Shown: positions 19,138-28,287, counted from the stretch's first letter. The stretch is DNA of 64,000 nt from Arenimonas soli (GCF_014643775.1 NZ_BMKC01000003.1:481603-545602); one strand, 5' to 3'. Notes: generated by a model not told the origin, from the letters alone. Numbers and translations are program-made.

Positions 19138-20105
19138 GCGGGAATCCTCCGGGCGGCGAGCTTGGCGCACAGGTCGGTGGCGGCGAACAGGCTGGACGGG
19201 TCGGCGCGGCCGCTGCCGGCCAGCTCGAGCGCGGTGCCATGGTCCACCGCCACCCGCGGGTAGGGCAGGCCCAGGGTGATGTTGACCGCCTGTTCGAAGC
19301 CGCCGTGCTTGAGCACCGGCAGCCCCTGGTCGTGGTACATGGCCATCACCGCGTCGAAGCCGGCCAGCTTGCCCGGCAGGAAGGCGGTGTCGGCCGGCAG
19401 CGGGCCGACCAGGTCCAGGCCTTCGGCGCGCAGCGCCTGCAGGCAGGGAATGATGACGTCGATTTCTTCGTGGCCCAGGTGGCCGTCTTCGCCGGCGTGC
19501 GGGTTCAGGCCCAGCACGGCGATGCGCGGCGCGGCGATGCCGAAGTCGCGCCGCAGGGCGGCGTGGGTGATGCGCAGGCAGCGCGCCAGGGATGCGTGGC
19601 TGATGGCATCGGGCACGGCGCGCAGGGGCAGGTGGGTGGTCGCCAGCGCCACGCGCAGCCCGGGCCGGGCCAGCATCATCACCACGTCCACGCCGGCCTG
19701 CCTGGCCAGCAGTTCGGTGGTGCCGGAGTAAGCGATGCCGCCCTGGTTGATGCTGGCCTTGTGCACCGGGCCGGTGACCAGGCCCTGGCAGTCGCCGGCC
19801 AGGCAGGCCGCCGCGCCCCGTTCAAGCGAGGCAATGACGGCGGCGGCGTTGGCCGGGTCGGGCTGGCCGAAGTGCACCGGGCGCGGCTGTGGCACCGGCT
19901 GCAGGGCCAGTTCGCCGTCGCCGCAGTCCTGGCCCGGCGAGCGCAGGCGCAGCGGCAGGCCAAGGGCCTGCGCCGCGGCGAGCAGGGTGTCGGGGTCGGC
20001 AAAGGCGACCAGTTCGGCCGTGCGTGGCCGCTGGGCAAGCCGGACGCAGAGTTCGGGACCGATGCCGGCCGGCTCACCCGGAACGAGAGCCAGCCGTGCT
20101 CGCAT
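19134..20105 (-). CDS. pdxA: 4-hydroxythreonine-4-phosphate dehydrogenase
   Basis: 323 residues. Oxidises 4-phosphohydroxy-L-threonine in the DXP-dependent pyridoxal phosphate pathway. Motifs: LVPGEPAGIGPELC at the N-terminus, TGPVHKASINQGG, the metal-binding His in GLNPHAGEDGHLGHEE and MYHDQGLPVLKHGGFEQAVN. It begins three bases after the surA stop and overlaps rsmA. Confidence 0.95.
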   Translation of the reverse strand: MRARLALVPGEPAGIGPELCVRLAQRPRTAELVAFADPDTLLAAAQALGLPLRLRSPGQDCGDGELALQPVPQPRPVHFGQPDPANAAAVIASLERGAAACLAGDCQGLVTGPVHKASINQGGIAYSGTTELLARQAGVDVVMMLARPGLRVALATTHLPLRAVPDAISHASLARCLRITHAALRRDFGIAAPRIAVLGLNPHAGEDGHLGHEEIDVIIPCLQALRAEGLDLVGPLPADTAFLPGKLAGFDAVMAMYHDQGLPVLKHGGFEQAVNITLGLPYPRVAVDHGTALELAGSGRADPSSLFAATDLCAKLAARRIPA

Positions 20106-20108
20106 GGC

Positions 20109-21410
20109 TCAGTCCTTCGTCAGGCGGCTCTCGACGAAGGCTTCGGCGCGCATCTGGCGCAGGAAACGCTCGAATTCTTCCTCGGCCTTGCGCTGGGCGA
20201 TGATTTCGCGCGCCTGGTTGCGACGGTTCTGTTCGGTGACGTCCTGTTCGCGGGTGCCCAGGCGCTTGATCACGTGCCAGCCCACTTCGCTCTGGAAGGG
20301 CTGGGAAATCTCGCCGTCGCGCAGCTGGGTGAGCTGCGCGCCGACCGAGGTGCCCCAGGCGTTGACCGGGAACCAGCCCATGTCGCCGCCGTCGTTGCGG
20401 CTCATGGTGTCTTCGGAATGTTCGCGGGCGATCGCGGCGAAATCCTCGCCGGCGACGATGCGGTCGCGAAGCGCCTGGGCCTTCTGGCGCGCGGTTTCCG
20501 ACGGCACGGTCGGGGTGGCGCGGATCAGGATGCCCTGGGCGTTGTATTCGGTCATCGTCTGCGTGCCCTGCTCGCGGGTCTCCACCAGCTGGATCAGCTG
20601 GTAGCCGCCCGGGCCACGCACGGGCTCGGAGATCTCGCCGGGCTTGAGTTGCTGGATGAGGCCGACGAAGGCCGGCGGGATCGCGTCGAGTGCGCGCCAG
20701 CCGATGTTGCCGCCTTCGAGCGCATTGGGCGCGTCGGAGAAGCGGATGGCGGCGGCGGCGAAGTCGATTTCGCCGCGCTCGACCACGCTCTTGATGTCGC
20801 GCGCCTTCTTCTGGGCGGTGGCTATGTCTTCGGCCGTGGCCCCGTCGGGCAGGGCAACGATGATGTTGGCCAGGCGCACTTCCGGGCCGCCGATTTCGCG
20901 CACGGCCAGCAGCTGGTCGATCTCGGCCTCGCTGACCTGCACGCGGCTCTGCACGTAGCGCTGGCGCAGGCGCTCTAGAAGCAGTTCGTCGCGCAGGCTG
21001 TCGCGGAATTCTTCGTAGCTCAGGCCGTCCTGGACCAGGCGGGCGCGCAGCTGGTCCTGGGTCATGCGGTTGCGCGAGGCCACCGACTCGATGGCCTGGG
21101 CGAGTTCGCCGTCGCTGACGCGGATGCCTGACTCGCGGGCGCGCGCCAGCTGCAGGCGGGCGAGCACCAGGCGGTCGAGCACCTGGCGTTCGAGCACGTC
21201 GCGCGGCGGCAGCTGGCCGGGCTGGCTGGCGTACTGGGCGGTGATGTTGGCCACGGCGCGGTCGAGTTCGCTGCGCAGGATGACGTCCTCGTCCACCACG
21301 GCGGCGATCGAGTCGATCGGGGTGGTGGCCTGGGCCGCGGCGGGGCCGGGCACGAAGGCGGTGGACAGGGCCAGCAGGGCGGCCAGGACGGGGGCGAAAG
21401 CGTTGTTCAT
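20109..21410 (-). CDS. surA: Periplasmic chaperone and peptidyl-prolyl isomerase SurA
   Basis: 433 residues. Chaperones outer-membrane proteins, including LptD, to the BAM complex. A signal peptide (APVLAALLALSTAFVPGPAAAQ) is followed by the SurA N-terminal domain (IDSIAAVVDEDVILRSELDR), two parvulin domains (about 175-275, including ALEGGNIGWRALDAIPPAF, and 285-385, including DGGDMGWFPVNAWGTSVG) and a C-terminal helix. ATG at 21410 is chosen; an upstream extension would run into lptD. It follows lptD by 28 bases, coupling expression of the chaperone and its client. Confidence 0.95.
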   Translation of the reverse strand: MNNAFAPVLAALLALSTAFVPGPAAAQATTPIDSIAAVVDEDVILRSELDRAVANITAQYASQPGQLPPRDVLERQVLDRLVLARLQLARARESGIRVSDGELAQAIESVASRNRMTQDQLRARLVQDGLSYEEFRDSLRDELLLERLRQRYVQSRVQVSEAEIDQLLAVREIGGPEVRLANIIVALPDGATAEDIATAQKKARDIKSVVERGEIDFAAAAIRFSDAPNALEGGNIGWRALDAIPPAFVGLIQQLKPGEISEPVRGPGGYQLIQLVETREQGTQTMTEYNAQGILIRATPTVPSETARQKAQALRDRIVAGEDFAAIAREHSEDTMSRNDGGDMGWFPVNAWGTSVGAQLTQLRDGEISQPFQSEVGWHVIKRLGTREQDVTEQNRRNQAREIIAQRKAEEEFERFLRQMRAEAFVESRLTKD

Positions 21411-21438
21411 GCAGTCTGCGGCTCCGGCGCCACGGGTA

Positions 21439-23652
21439 TCAACGGGAATAGTCAAGAATAGCATCATCAAGCAGGCGGCCCGTGTTGCGGCCGAAGCTGC
21501 CGACGCCGTTCAGTTCGATCTCAAGATAGATGCCGGTGCTCTGCTCGTCGCTGAATTCACGCAGGTAGCGGCGGCCCAGCACCCGGACCGCGACGCAGCA
21601 GCTCTTCCATTCGACGCCGGCCAGGGCCTCGAGGCTCTGGCGGTCGCGCAGCGAGTAGTTCCAGCGGCCCAGCAGCGTCCACTGGTCGTGGACCGGCAGC
21701 ACGAAGGACAGGTCGGTCTGTTCGATGAGGTCGGCGCGGTAGCGGTAGGCGGCGTTCACCAGGCCGCGTTCGCCGAAGCGCCACTGGCCGCGCACGGCGG
21801 AAAGCTCGGTGCGCTTGCCGTCGGGGTCCCACTGGTGGGCCAGGCCCAGCGACCAGCGGCTGCTCGGGGACAGGCTGGCCTCGGCGACCCAGGAAGAACC
21901 GTCCTCCGGCGGCAGCGATCCCCGGCGGAAATCCACGCGCGGCGGCTCGAAATAATGGATGCGGCCCAGGCCGACGCTGAGCAGCTCACGGCCGTCGCCG
22001 GCATCGAGCACCCGGCTGGTGACCGCCACGGTGACCTGGTCGGCGTCGCCGACCCGGTCGGCGCCGGCGAAGCGGTTGTCGCGGAACAGGCCCGGCCAGG
22101 AGAAGGTGAGCGGGCGCGCGTCGAACAGCGGCAGGTCGTCCTGGTCGCGGTAAGGCACGTTCAGGTAGTACAGCCGGGGCTCGAGGGTCTGCAGGTAGTT
22201 GCCGTCGCCGAAAGTAAACTCGCGCTCGAAGAACGCGCCCATGTCCAGGCTCATCACCGGCAGGCTGCGGTCCGGGTTGTCGTCACCCCCCGGCGGAACC
22301 AGCGACCGGTCGAGCGAATACGCGGTGTAGCGCCAGGCCAGGCGTGGGGTCGCGAACCAGGCGGCGCCGCCGAAGGGCAGTTCCACCCAGGGCGTCAGGT
22401 CGAGGCGGTTGCCGCCATCCCGGAACTCGGAGTCAAAGCGCACCGCTTCGGCATCGACGCCGGCTTCGATCCATCGCGCGAAGGGCCGGGACCACTGCAG
22501 GCGCGCCTCGGGCAGGCGCCGGTAGGGCGTGGCGGAGTCGGGCAGCAGCGGATTGGCGATCTGCCAGCGCTGGACCTGGAGGCTCGCGTCCCAGCCGCGG
22601 CCGCGGCCGAACAGGCCCAGCGAGCTCTCGAGCAGGGTGATGGTCGAATTGGGCAGGGAATCACCGAAGTCGGTGAAGTAGTCGTCGTCGCTGACGTGGT
22701 TGATGTTGGCGCGCAGGCTCCAGTGCCGGCCCAGGCGGTCGAAGTGGCGCCAGTGCAGCACGCCGCGGTCGTTGCCGGTCAGGTCGTCGTCGGGCAGCCA
22801 GGTGCCTTCGAGCTCGCCGCGGGCGTCGCGCCGGCCCAGGTAGCGGAACTGCGCGCCCAGCATCAGGCCGCGGTCGGACAGCCAGCGCGGCGACAGGGTG
22901 GCGTCGTAGTTCGGCGCCAGGTTCAGGTAGATCGGCTGCTCGTACTCAAACCCGTTGCGGTCGTCGTGGCCGATGGTCGGGCTGAGCAGGCCGGTGCGGC
23001 GACGGTCGTCGATGGGGAAGCGCACCCAGGGCAGCCACAGCAGCGGCACGCCGCCGACCCGCAGGGTGGCGTTGCGTGCGGTGCCGATGCCTTCGGCCTG
23101 GTCCACGTCGATGCGGCTGGCGCGGAATTCCCACTGGCGCCGTGCCGGCGGGCAGGTGGAATAGCTGGCGCCCGTGAGCGTGCCTTCTTCGCCGCGCAGT
23201 TCGATGCTGTCGGCGCGACCGTTGCCGGCCTGGGTGTTGAACTGGTACTCGACGTCCTGCAGCTGCACCACGTCGCTGCGCTGGTCGCCCTGTACGCCGG
23301 CCGCACGCAGGCGCAGGCCGCGGTCCTGGTAGCGGGCCGGGCCTCCGGTGCGGAAGGTTTCCTTGCCGTGGTCGTAGGTCAGCTTCTCGGTGCCCAGCCA
23401 CTGGTCGCCACGCTGCAGCTCGACCTCGCCGGTGAGCACCGTCACTTCCTGTTCGCTGACGTCCAGGTGCAGGGCGCTGACGTCGGTCGGCGGGTTGGCC
23501 GGTGCCTCGCCTTCGGCCGGCAGCGGGCGATACAGCGGCAGCGTGCCGGTGTCGGGACAGAACTCCCAGGCGGGCGGGGCGGGGTCCTGGGCGCGGGCGG
23601 CGCAGGCCATGGCCAGGCAGATCGGGAGCAGGCGAAGGGCTGGGCGGCGCAC
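21439..23652 (-). CDS. lptD: LPS-assembly protein LptD
   Basis: Outer-membrane beta-barrel of 737 residues that inserts lipopolysaccharide into the outer leaflet with LptE. GTG start; signal peptide of about 22 residues. The N-terminal OstA/jellyroll domain (about 40-200) includes VLTGEVELQRGDQWLGTEKL. All four cysteines of the E. coli disulfide network have equivalents: Cys32, Cys167 and adjacent Cys685-Cys686. The plug/barrel junction shows LLWLPWVRFPIDDRRRTGLL. First gene of the operon leading to surA, pdxA, rsmA, apaG and apaH. Confidence 0.95.
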   Translation of the reverse strand: MRRPALRLLPICLAMACAARAQDPAPPAWEFCPDTGTLPLYRPLPAEGEAPANPPTDVSALHLDVSEQEVTVLTGEVELQRGDQWLGTEKLTYDHGKETFRTGGPARYQDRGLRLRAAGVQGDQRSDVVQLQDVEYQFNTQAGNGRADSIELRGEEGTLTGASYSTCPPARRQWEFRASRIDVDQAEGIGTARNATLRVGGVPLLWLPWVRFPIDDRRRTGLLSPTIGHDDRNGFEYEQPIYLNLAPNYDATLSPRWLSDRGLMLGAQFRYLGRRDARGELEGTWLPDDDLTGNDRGVLHWRHFDRLGRHWSLRANINHVSDDDYFTDFGDSLPNSTITLLESSLGLFGRGRGWDASLQVQRWQIANPLLPDSATPYRRLPEARLQWSRPFARWIEAGVDAEAVRFDSEFRDGGNRLDLTPWVELPFGGAAWFATPRLAWRYTAYSLDRSLVPPGGDDNPDRSLPVMSLDMGAFFEREFTFGDGNYLQTLEPRLYYLNVPYRDQDDLPLFDARPLTFSWPGLFRDNRFAGADRVGDADQVTVAVTSRVLDAGDGRELLSVGLGRIHYFEPPRVDFRRGSLPPEDGSSWVAEASLSPSSRWSLGLAHQWDPDGKRTELSAVRGQWRFGERGLVNAAYRYRADLIEQTDLSFVLPVHDQWTLLGRWNYSLRDRQSLEALAGVEWKSCCVAVRVLGRRYLREFSDEQSTGIYLEIELNGVGSFGRNTGRLLDDAILDYSR

Positions 23653-23702
23653 GGGGACTTCCGGGGAAAAGACGCGATAGCTTCGCCCATGCCGCCGGGC
23701 GG

Positions 23703-23723
23703 GGCAACACGGGCCGTGTTGCC
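23703..23723. other. Hairpin between deacetylase gene and lptD
   Basis: GGCAACACG and CGTGTTGCC form a perfect 9-bp stem around GGC. No T-run follows on either strand, so it is not a classical intrinsic terminator. It sits just after the stop of the deacetylase-like gene on the minus strand. Confidence 0.45.
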
Positions 23724-23727
23724 GGGT

Positions 23728-24645
23728 TCAGGCGGCGTCGAGCAAGCCCTGCAGATGGGCCACGCTGCAGGCGCGCAGCGCCGACAGGCTGTAGCCGCCC
23801 TCGAGCAGCGACACCAGGCGTCCGCCGGCATGGCGGCCGGCCAGGGCGGCCAGTTCGGCCGACAGCCAGCGGTAGTCGTCGGCTTCCAGCGCCAGGTCGG
23901 CCAGCGGGTCGAGGCGGTGGCCGTCGAAACCGGCGGAAACCAGCAGCAGCTGCGGGCGGAAGTCCTCCAGGCGCGGCAGCAGCAGGTCCTGCCAGACGGC
24001 CCGGAAGGCCTTGCTGTCGGCGCCGGGCGCCAGGGTGGCGTTCGCGAGGTTGCCGACGCCGCGTTCGGCCGGGTCGCCCGTGTTGGGATAGAGCGGCGAC
24101 TGGTGCGAGCTGAGGTACATCACCCGCGGGTCGCCGGCGAATATGTCCTGGCTGCCATTGCCGTGGTGCACGTCGAAGTCGGCAATGGCGACCCGGTGCA
24201 GGCCGTGCGCGTGCACGGCATGCGCGGCGGCCACCGCCACCGAGTTGAACAGGCAAAAGCCCATGGCGACCCCACGGGTGGCGTGGTGGCCCGGCGGGCG
24301 CACGGCGCAGAAGGCCTGCGGGCCTTCGCCGGCCATCACCGCGTCCACGGCGGCCACGCCGGCGCCGGCGGCGCGCAGGGCGGCTTCGGCCGAGCCGGCC
24401 GACATGGCGGTGTCCTCGTCCAGGCGGCGCGGGCCGGAGTTGTCGCCGTCCAGCACCTCGGCCAGCAGCGCCGGTGCGTGCACGCGACGCAGGGCGTCGC
24501 GGCTGGCGGGCGGTGCCTCGCGCCAGGGCAGGGCCGGGTAGGCGGCGCGCACGGCATGCAGCACGGCTTCGAGCCGCGCAGGGCATTCAGGGTGCCCGGC
24601 GCCGGGGTCGTGCGAAAGGCAGGCCGGATGGGTATAGAGCAGCAC
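23728..24645 (-). CDS. Histone deacetylase / acetylpolyamine amidohydrolase family protein
   Basis: 305-residue zinc-dependent amidohydrolase of the class II HDAC-like fold. Motifs: HPECPARLEAVLHAV, RPPGHHATRGVAMGFC (tandem catalytic His), VAIADFDVHHGNGSQD (zinc Asp and His) and VSAGFDGHRLDPLADL (second zinc Asp), ending LLEGGYSLSAL. Bacterial members deacetylate polyamines, acetoin-related or protein substrates; the substrate here is unknown. GTG at 24645, two bases after the upstream stop and with AAAGG before it, is chosen because a longer start would overlap the adenosyltransferase gene extensively. Confidence 0.88.
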   Translation of the reverse strand: MLLYTHPACLSHDPGAGHPECPARLEAVLHAVRAAYPALPWREAPPASRDALRRVHAPALLAEVLDGDNSGPRRLDEDTAMSAGSAEAALRAAGAGVAAVDAVMAGEGPQAFCAVRPPGHHATRGVAMGFCLFNSVAVAAAHAVHAHGLHRVAIADFDVHHGNGSQDIFAGDPRVMYLSSHQSPLYPNTGDPAERGVGNLANATLAPGADSKAFRAVWQDLLLPRLEDFRPQLLLVSAGFDGHRLDPLADLALEADDYRWLSAELAALAGRHAGGRLVSLLEGGYSLSALRACSVAHLQGLLDAA

Positions 24646-24647
24646 GC

Positions 24648-25202
24648 TCAGCCTTTGCGGCGCTCGTGGTTCCAGGTCGTCTCGCCGTGGCCGCTGGCGC
24701 GGGCCAGCACCCGGGCAAGCACGAAGAGCAGGTCCGAGAGCCGGTTGAGGTAGCGGATGGCCTGCGGCCGCACCGCGTCGTGGTGCGACAGCGTCACCGT
24801 TTCGCGCTCGGCGCGCCGGCAGATCGTGCGTGCCAGGTGGCAGTGCGCGGCCGGCAGGCCACCGCCGGGCAGGATGAAGTCCTTCAGCGGCGGCAGGTCG
24901 GCATTGAAGCCGTCGAGCTGCGCTTCGAGCCGGTCGATGTCGGCATCGTGGATGGCCGCGTGGCCCGGGATGCAAAGCTCGCCGCCCAGGTCGAACAGCT
25001 GGTGCTGGACCGACACCAGCACCTGGCGGATGTCGTCGGGGATGTCGCAGGCCAGCACGATGCCGATCGCCGAATTGGCCTCGTCGACGGTGCCGTAGGC
25101 GGTGACGCGGGCCGAATCCTTGGCCACGCGGGTGCCGTCGCCCAGGCCGGTGCTGCCGTCGTCGCCGGTGCGGGTGTAGATCTTTGACAGGCGGTTGCCC
25201 AT
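24648..25202 (-). CDS. Cob(I)yrinic acid a,c-diamide adenosyltransferase, PduO type
   Basis: 184 residues of the PduO/MMAB trimeric adenosyltransferase family. It transfers the adenosyl group of ATP to cob(I)alamin to make coenzyme B12. Motifs: KIYTRTGDDGSTGLGDG (ATP-binding N-terminus), RVTAYGTVDEANSAIG, FILPGGGLPAAHCHLART and the RRAERETV-LNRLSDLLFVLAR C-terminal region. Start ATG 25202 (MGNRLSK). The gene seven bases upstream encodes a candidate B12 transporter, so the pair looks like a corrinoid salvage unit. No cobalamin synthesis genes are in view. Confidence 0.92.
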   Translation of the reverse strand: MGNRLSKIYTRTGDDGSTGLGDGTRVAKDSARVTAYGTVDEANSAIGIVLACDIPDDIRQVLVSVQHQLFDLGGELCIPGHAAIHDADIDRLEAQLDGFNADLPPLKDFILPGGGLPAAHCHLARTICRRAERETVTLSHHDAVRPQAIRYLNRLSDLLFVLARVLARASGHGETTWNHERRKG

Positions 25203-25209
25203 GACCGGG

Positions 25210-25800
25210 TCAGTCGGCCAGCTTGCCGGCGCTGGCGGCGCCGGCACGGCGCAGCAGGCTTACCAGCGCATGCGCGACCACGGCCAGGCCCACGTACAGG
25301 GCGGTGGTGCCCAGGTAGGGCATGAACCAGTCGGCATAGTTTTTCGCCCAGCCGGCGACGCTGGGGTTGGCCACGGCGTCGGACAGCCAGTAGAAACCGC
25401 CCTGCGCGAACAGGTGGCAAACCGCCACGCCCAGCAGCAGCGCCGGCGCCAGGCCGGCCAGCTGGCGCAGTGGCTTGTCCTGGCCGAAGCGGCGCAGGCC
25501 GGCGCCGGCCGCCCACAGCGCGAAGTGCGCCGGCAGCAGCATCCAGTAACCCGGGGACACGCAGTAATGGCTCCAGAAGCTGGCGCCGGTGCCGGTGATG
25601 ACCACGTAGTCCACGGCCACGGCGAGCACCATCAGCGCCGGGAAGGCCCAGCGCACACTGCCGGCCAGGTAGAAGCCGCCCAGCGCGAACACCGCCCAGG
25701 ACGCGTCGGGCACCATGCCGAAATGGTTCAGCCGCGTGGCGGCCATCAGCAGGGCGAGCGCGGTGAAGACGGCGAGGCGGGAGCGGGTGTTCGAGGTCAT
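25210..25800 (-). CDS. BtuM-like membrane protein, candidate cobalamin transporter (DUF6580-like)
   Basis: 196-residue hydrophobic protein with about six transmembrane segments. N-terminal LLMAATRLNHFGMVPDASWA is followed by LGGFYLAGSVRWAFPALMVL and SHYCVSPGYWMLLPAHF, in which the cysteine is residue 80. BtuM proteins of Gram-negative bacteria are solitary S-component-like B12 transporters of this size that bind cobalt through a conserved Cys; in the Thiobacillus protein this is Cys80. Position, size and the adjacent PduO adenosyltransferase support this call, but I could not align it. Alternative: an uncharacterised membrane protein merely co-transcribed. No B12 riboswitch fits in the 97-nt upstream gap. 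Confidence 0.6.
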   Translation of the reverse strand: MTSNTRSRLAVFTALALLMAATRLNHFGMVPDASWAVFALGGFYLAGSVRWAFPALMVLAVAVDYVVITGTGASFWSHYCVSPGYWMLLPAHFALWAAGAGLRRFGQDKPLRQLAGLAPALLLGVAVCHLFAQGGFYWLSDAVANPSVAGWAKNYADWFMPYLGTTALYVGLAVVAHALVSLLRRAGAASAGKLAD

Positions 25801-25884
25801 GGGCTAAGGATTCCGGAAGGCAACGGCCAGGCCGGCATTCTAGCGGAAGTGCCCGGCCATCGCCGGGCGCTTGTCCCGGGCGGG

Positions 25885-25890
25885 TATCAT
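25885..25890 (+). promoter_or_regulatory. Candidate -10 box of ubiH
   Basis: TATCAT ends seven bases before the preferred ubiH ATG (25898), again implying a very short or absent leader. No convincing -35 is visible. Inference from spacing only. Confidence 0.35.
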
Positions 25891-25897
25891 GCGCGGC

Positions 25898-27109
25898 ATG
25901 TCATCCGACGACGGCTTCGACCACGACATCCTCATCCTCGGCGGCGGCCTGGTGGGGAGCGCGCTGGCCTGTGCGCTCGACGGCCGCGGCTGGCGTGTCG
26001 GCCAGGTCGAGGCCAGCGCCCCGGCGGCGGGCGCGCCCGGTTTCGACGAGCGCAAGCTGGCGCTGGCCGCGGCCAGCCTGAATGCATTGTCGGCGCTTGA
26101 CGTGCTGCCGCGCCTGGCCACGCCGCCGGCGCTGATCCGGCGCGTGCACGTCAGTCGTGCCGGCGACTTCGGCGCCGTGCGCCTTGAAGCCGCCGAGATG
26201 GGCCACGAAGCCTTCGGCGGCGTGGTGCTCGCCCGCGAACTGGGCGAGGCGCTGGAATCGCGCCTGGCCACCGTGAAGGGACTGGAGCGTTATCGCCCCG
26301 CGACCGTACTTGAGGTGAAGCCCGATGCCGATGGCCCGCGCGTGCGGCTCGACCCGGCCTCCGGTGGCCGCGAGCTGCGCACGCGCCTGCTGGTCGCCGC
26401 CGACGGCAGCCGGTCGCTGGCGCGCACCGCCCTGGGTATCGCCGCCAGCGAACACGATTACGGACAAACCCTGGTGGTGTGCAGCCTGGCCACCGAGCGG
26501 GCGCCGGACGGCACCGCCTGGGAGCGATTCACCGACCAGGGGCCGGTGGCGCTGCTGCCGATGGCCGGCGGCCACTACGGCGCGATCTGCGCGGTCGCGC
26601 GCGACCAGTCAGACGCCGTGCTGGCGCTTTCCGACGCCGCCTACGCCGATTATTTCCAGCAGCGCTTCGGCTGGCGCGCCGGCCGTGTGCGCCGGGTCGG
26701 CAAACGCAGCGGCTACCCGCTGGCGCGCATCGTCGCCGACCGTCTGGTCGCGCCACGAGCGGTGCTGATGGGTAACGCCGCACAGTCGATCCACCCGATC
26801 GGCGCCCAGGGCTTCAACCTGGGGCTGCGCGATGCGCTGGCCCTGGCCCAGCGGCTCGACGGTGGCGACCCGGGCGACGCCGCGCGCCTGGCCGACTATG
26901 CGCAGGCGCGCTGCGAGGACCGCGAGCGCACCCTGGCCTTCAGCGACGGGCTGGCGCGCGCCACCGCCAACGACGGTTTCCCGATGCACGTGCTGCGTTC
27001 GCTGGGCCTGCTGGCCCTTGGCCACGTGCCGGGGCTGGCGGCGCCGCTGGCGGCCGGCGCGATGGGCTACCGCGGCCAGGTGCCGGCCCTGTCGAGGCCG
27101 ACCGCATGA
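25898..27109 (+). CDS. ubiH: 2-octaprenyl-6-methoxyphenol hydroxylase UbiH
   Basis: FAD-dependent aromatic hydroxylase of ubiquinone biosynthesis, about 403 residues. N-terminal dinucleotide fold ILGGGLVGSALACALDGRG, the middle AADGSRSLARTALGI motif, and the C-terminal MGNAAQSIHPIGAQGFNLGL, where GNAAQ is characteristic of UbiH rather than UbiI/UbiF (GDAAH). ATG 25898 is preferred over ATG 25889, three codons upstream. It overlaps the next hydroxylase by four bases (ATGA). Confidence 0.9.
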   Translation: MSSDDGFDHDILILGGGLVGSALACALDGRGWRVGQVEASAPAAGAPGFDERKLALAAASLNALSALDVLPRLATPPALIRRVHVSRAGDFGAVRLEAAEMGHEAFGGVVLARELGEALESRLATVKGLERYRPATVLEVKPDADGPRVRLDPASGGRELRTRLLVAADGSRSLARTALGIAASEHDYGQTLVVCSLATERAPDGTAWERFTDQGPVALLPMAGGHYGAICAVARDQSDAVLALSDAAYADYFQQRFGWRAGRVRRVGKRSGYPLARIVADRLVAPRAVLMGNAAQSIHPIGAQGFNLGLRDALALAQRLDGGDPGDAARLADYAQARCEDRERTLAFSDGLARATANDGFPMHVLRSLGLLALGHVPGLAAPLAAGAMGYRGQVPALSRPTA

Positions 27110-28287
27110 GCCGGCGCGATCCCTTCGACCTCATCGTGGTCGGTGCCGGCGTGGTTGGCGCGGCGGCCGCGCTGGCGGCGGCGCGCGACGGCCTGCGCGT
27201 GGCCCTGGTCGAAGCGCATGCGCCGCCGGCCTGGAGTGCCGACGCACCGGACCTGCGTGTTTATGCCTTCGCGCCGGACAATGCCGCGCTGCTGGCGGAC
27301 CTGGGCGTCTGGGACGACATCCGCGCTAGCCGTGCGATGGCCTACCGGCGCATGCGCGTCTGGGACGCGGCCGGCGGCGGCGAGCTGTGCTTCGACGCCG
27401 ACGCCTTCGGCCGTCCGGCGCTGGGCCACATCGTTGAACACGCGCTGCTGGTCGACCGCCTGTGGGCGGCCTGCGCCAGCGAAGCCGGCATCCACCGTTA
27501 TTGCCCCGACAAGCTTGAGTCGATCGAACAGCAGGACGACCTGGCCGCGGTCTGGCTGGCCAGCGGCACCGTGCTGCACGCGCGGCTGGTGCTGGGCGCC
27601 GACGGCGCCGCCTCGAAAGTGCGCGCCTGCGCCGGCCTCGATGCCGATGCCCACGATTACGGGCAGCGTGGCCTGGTCGCCTACGTCGGCACCGAGCGTC
27701 CGCACGAGGACACGGCCTGGCAGCGGTTCCTGACGACCGGGACGCTGGCCTTCCTGCCGTGCGCGGACGGGCGCTGTTCGATCGTCTGGAGCCTGCCGGC
27801 GGCCGAGGCGCAGCGCCTGCTCGATGCCGATGAAGAATCCTTCCGCCGTGAACTCACGCGGGCTTTCGACGCGCGCCTGGGCGAAGTGACCTCGGTGTCG
27901 GCGCGCGCGGCTTTCCCGCTGCGCCGCCAGCTGGCCAGCGCGCAGGTGGCCGGGCGCGTCGCGCTGGCGGGCGACGCCGCGCACGTGGTGCATCCGCTGG
28001 CGGGGCAGGGCGTGAACCTGGGCCTGCGCGACGTCGCGGCCCTGCGCGCCTCGTGGCGGCAGGCACAGGCGCGCGGCAGCGACTTCGCCAGCCCGCACCG
28101 CCTGGCACGCTGGGCGCGCACGCGACGCAGCGAAAACACGCTGGCGGCCTACTCCTTCGAAACCATCAACCGCGCCTTCAGCAACGACGCGATGCTGCCG
28201 ACCCTGCTGCGCGGCCACGTCCTGGGCCTCGCCGGCCGCATCCCGCCGCTGACCCAGCTGCTGTGGCGCCGGGCGGCGGGGATCTGA
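27106..28287 (+). CDS. UbiI/UbiF-family ubiquinone hydroxylase
   Basis: 393-residue FAD monooxygenase paralogous to UbiH. Dinucleotide fold VVGAGVVGAAAALAAARDG, DG motif LGADGAASKVRACAG and ribityl-binding LAGDAAHVVHPLAGQGVNLG. The GDAAH form groups it with UbiI (C5) and UbiF (C6) hydroxylases; which ring carbon it modifies cannot be decided from sequence by eye. Translationally coupled to ubiH (ATGA). Confidence 0.87.
   Translation: MSRRDPFDLIVVGAGVVGAAAALAAARDGLRVALVEAHAPPAWSADAPDLRVYAFAPDNAALLADLGVWDDIRASRAMAYRRMRVWDAAGGGELCFDADAFGRPALGHIVEHALLVDRLWAACASEAGIHRYCPDKLESIEQQDDLAAVWLASGTVLHARLVLGADGAASKVRACAGLDADAHDYGQRGLVAYVGTERPHEDTAWQRFLTTGTLAFLPCADGRCSIVWSLPAAEAQRLLDADEESFRRELTRAFDARLGEVTSVSARAAFPLRRQLASAQVAGRVALAGDAAHVVHPLAGQGVNLGLRDVAALRASWRQAQARGSDFASPHRLARWARTRRSENTLAAYSFETINRAFSNDAMLPTLLRGHVLGLAGRIPPLTQLLWRRAAGI

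Noticed and set aside
23703-23723. Intrinsic terminator for the deacetylase operon
   Set aside because: The stem is strong but no T-run follows on the minus strand, so it is only listed as a hairpin.
21064-24753. 1229-codon open frame on the plus strand opposite surA and lptD
   Set aside because: Mirror frame of lptD, surA and the deacetylase gene; no motif, no ribosome site, and it crosses three real genes.
25801-25897. Cobalamin riboswitch upstream of the BtuM-like gene
   Set aside because: Only 97 bases separate it from ubiH and no B12-box-like sequence is visible; the aptamer would need about twice that.
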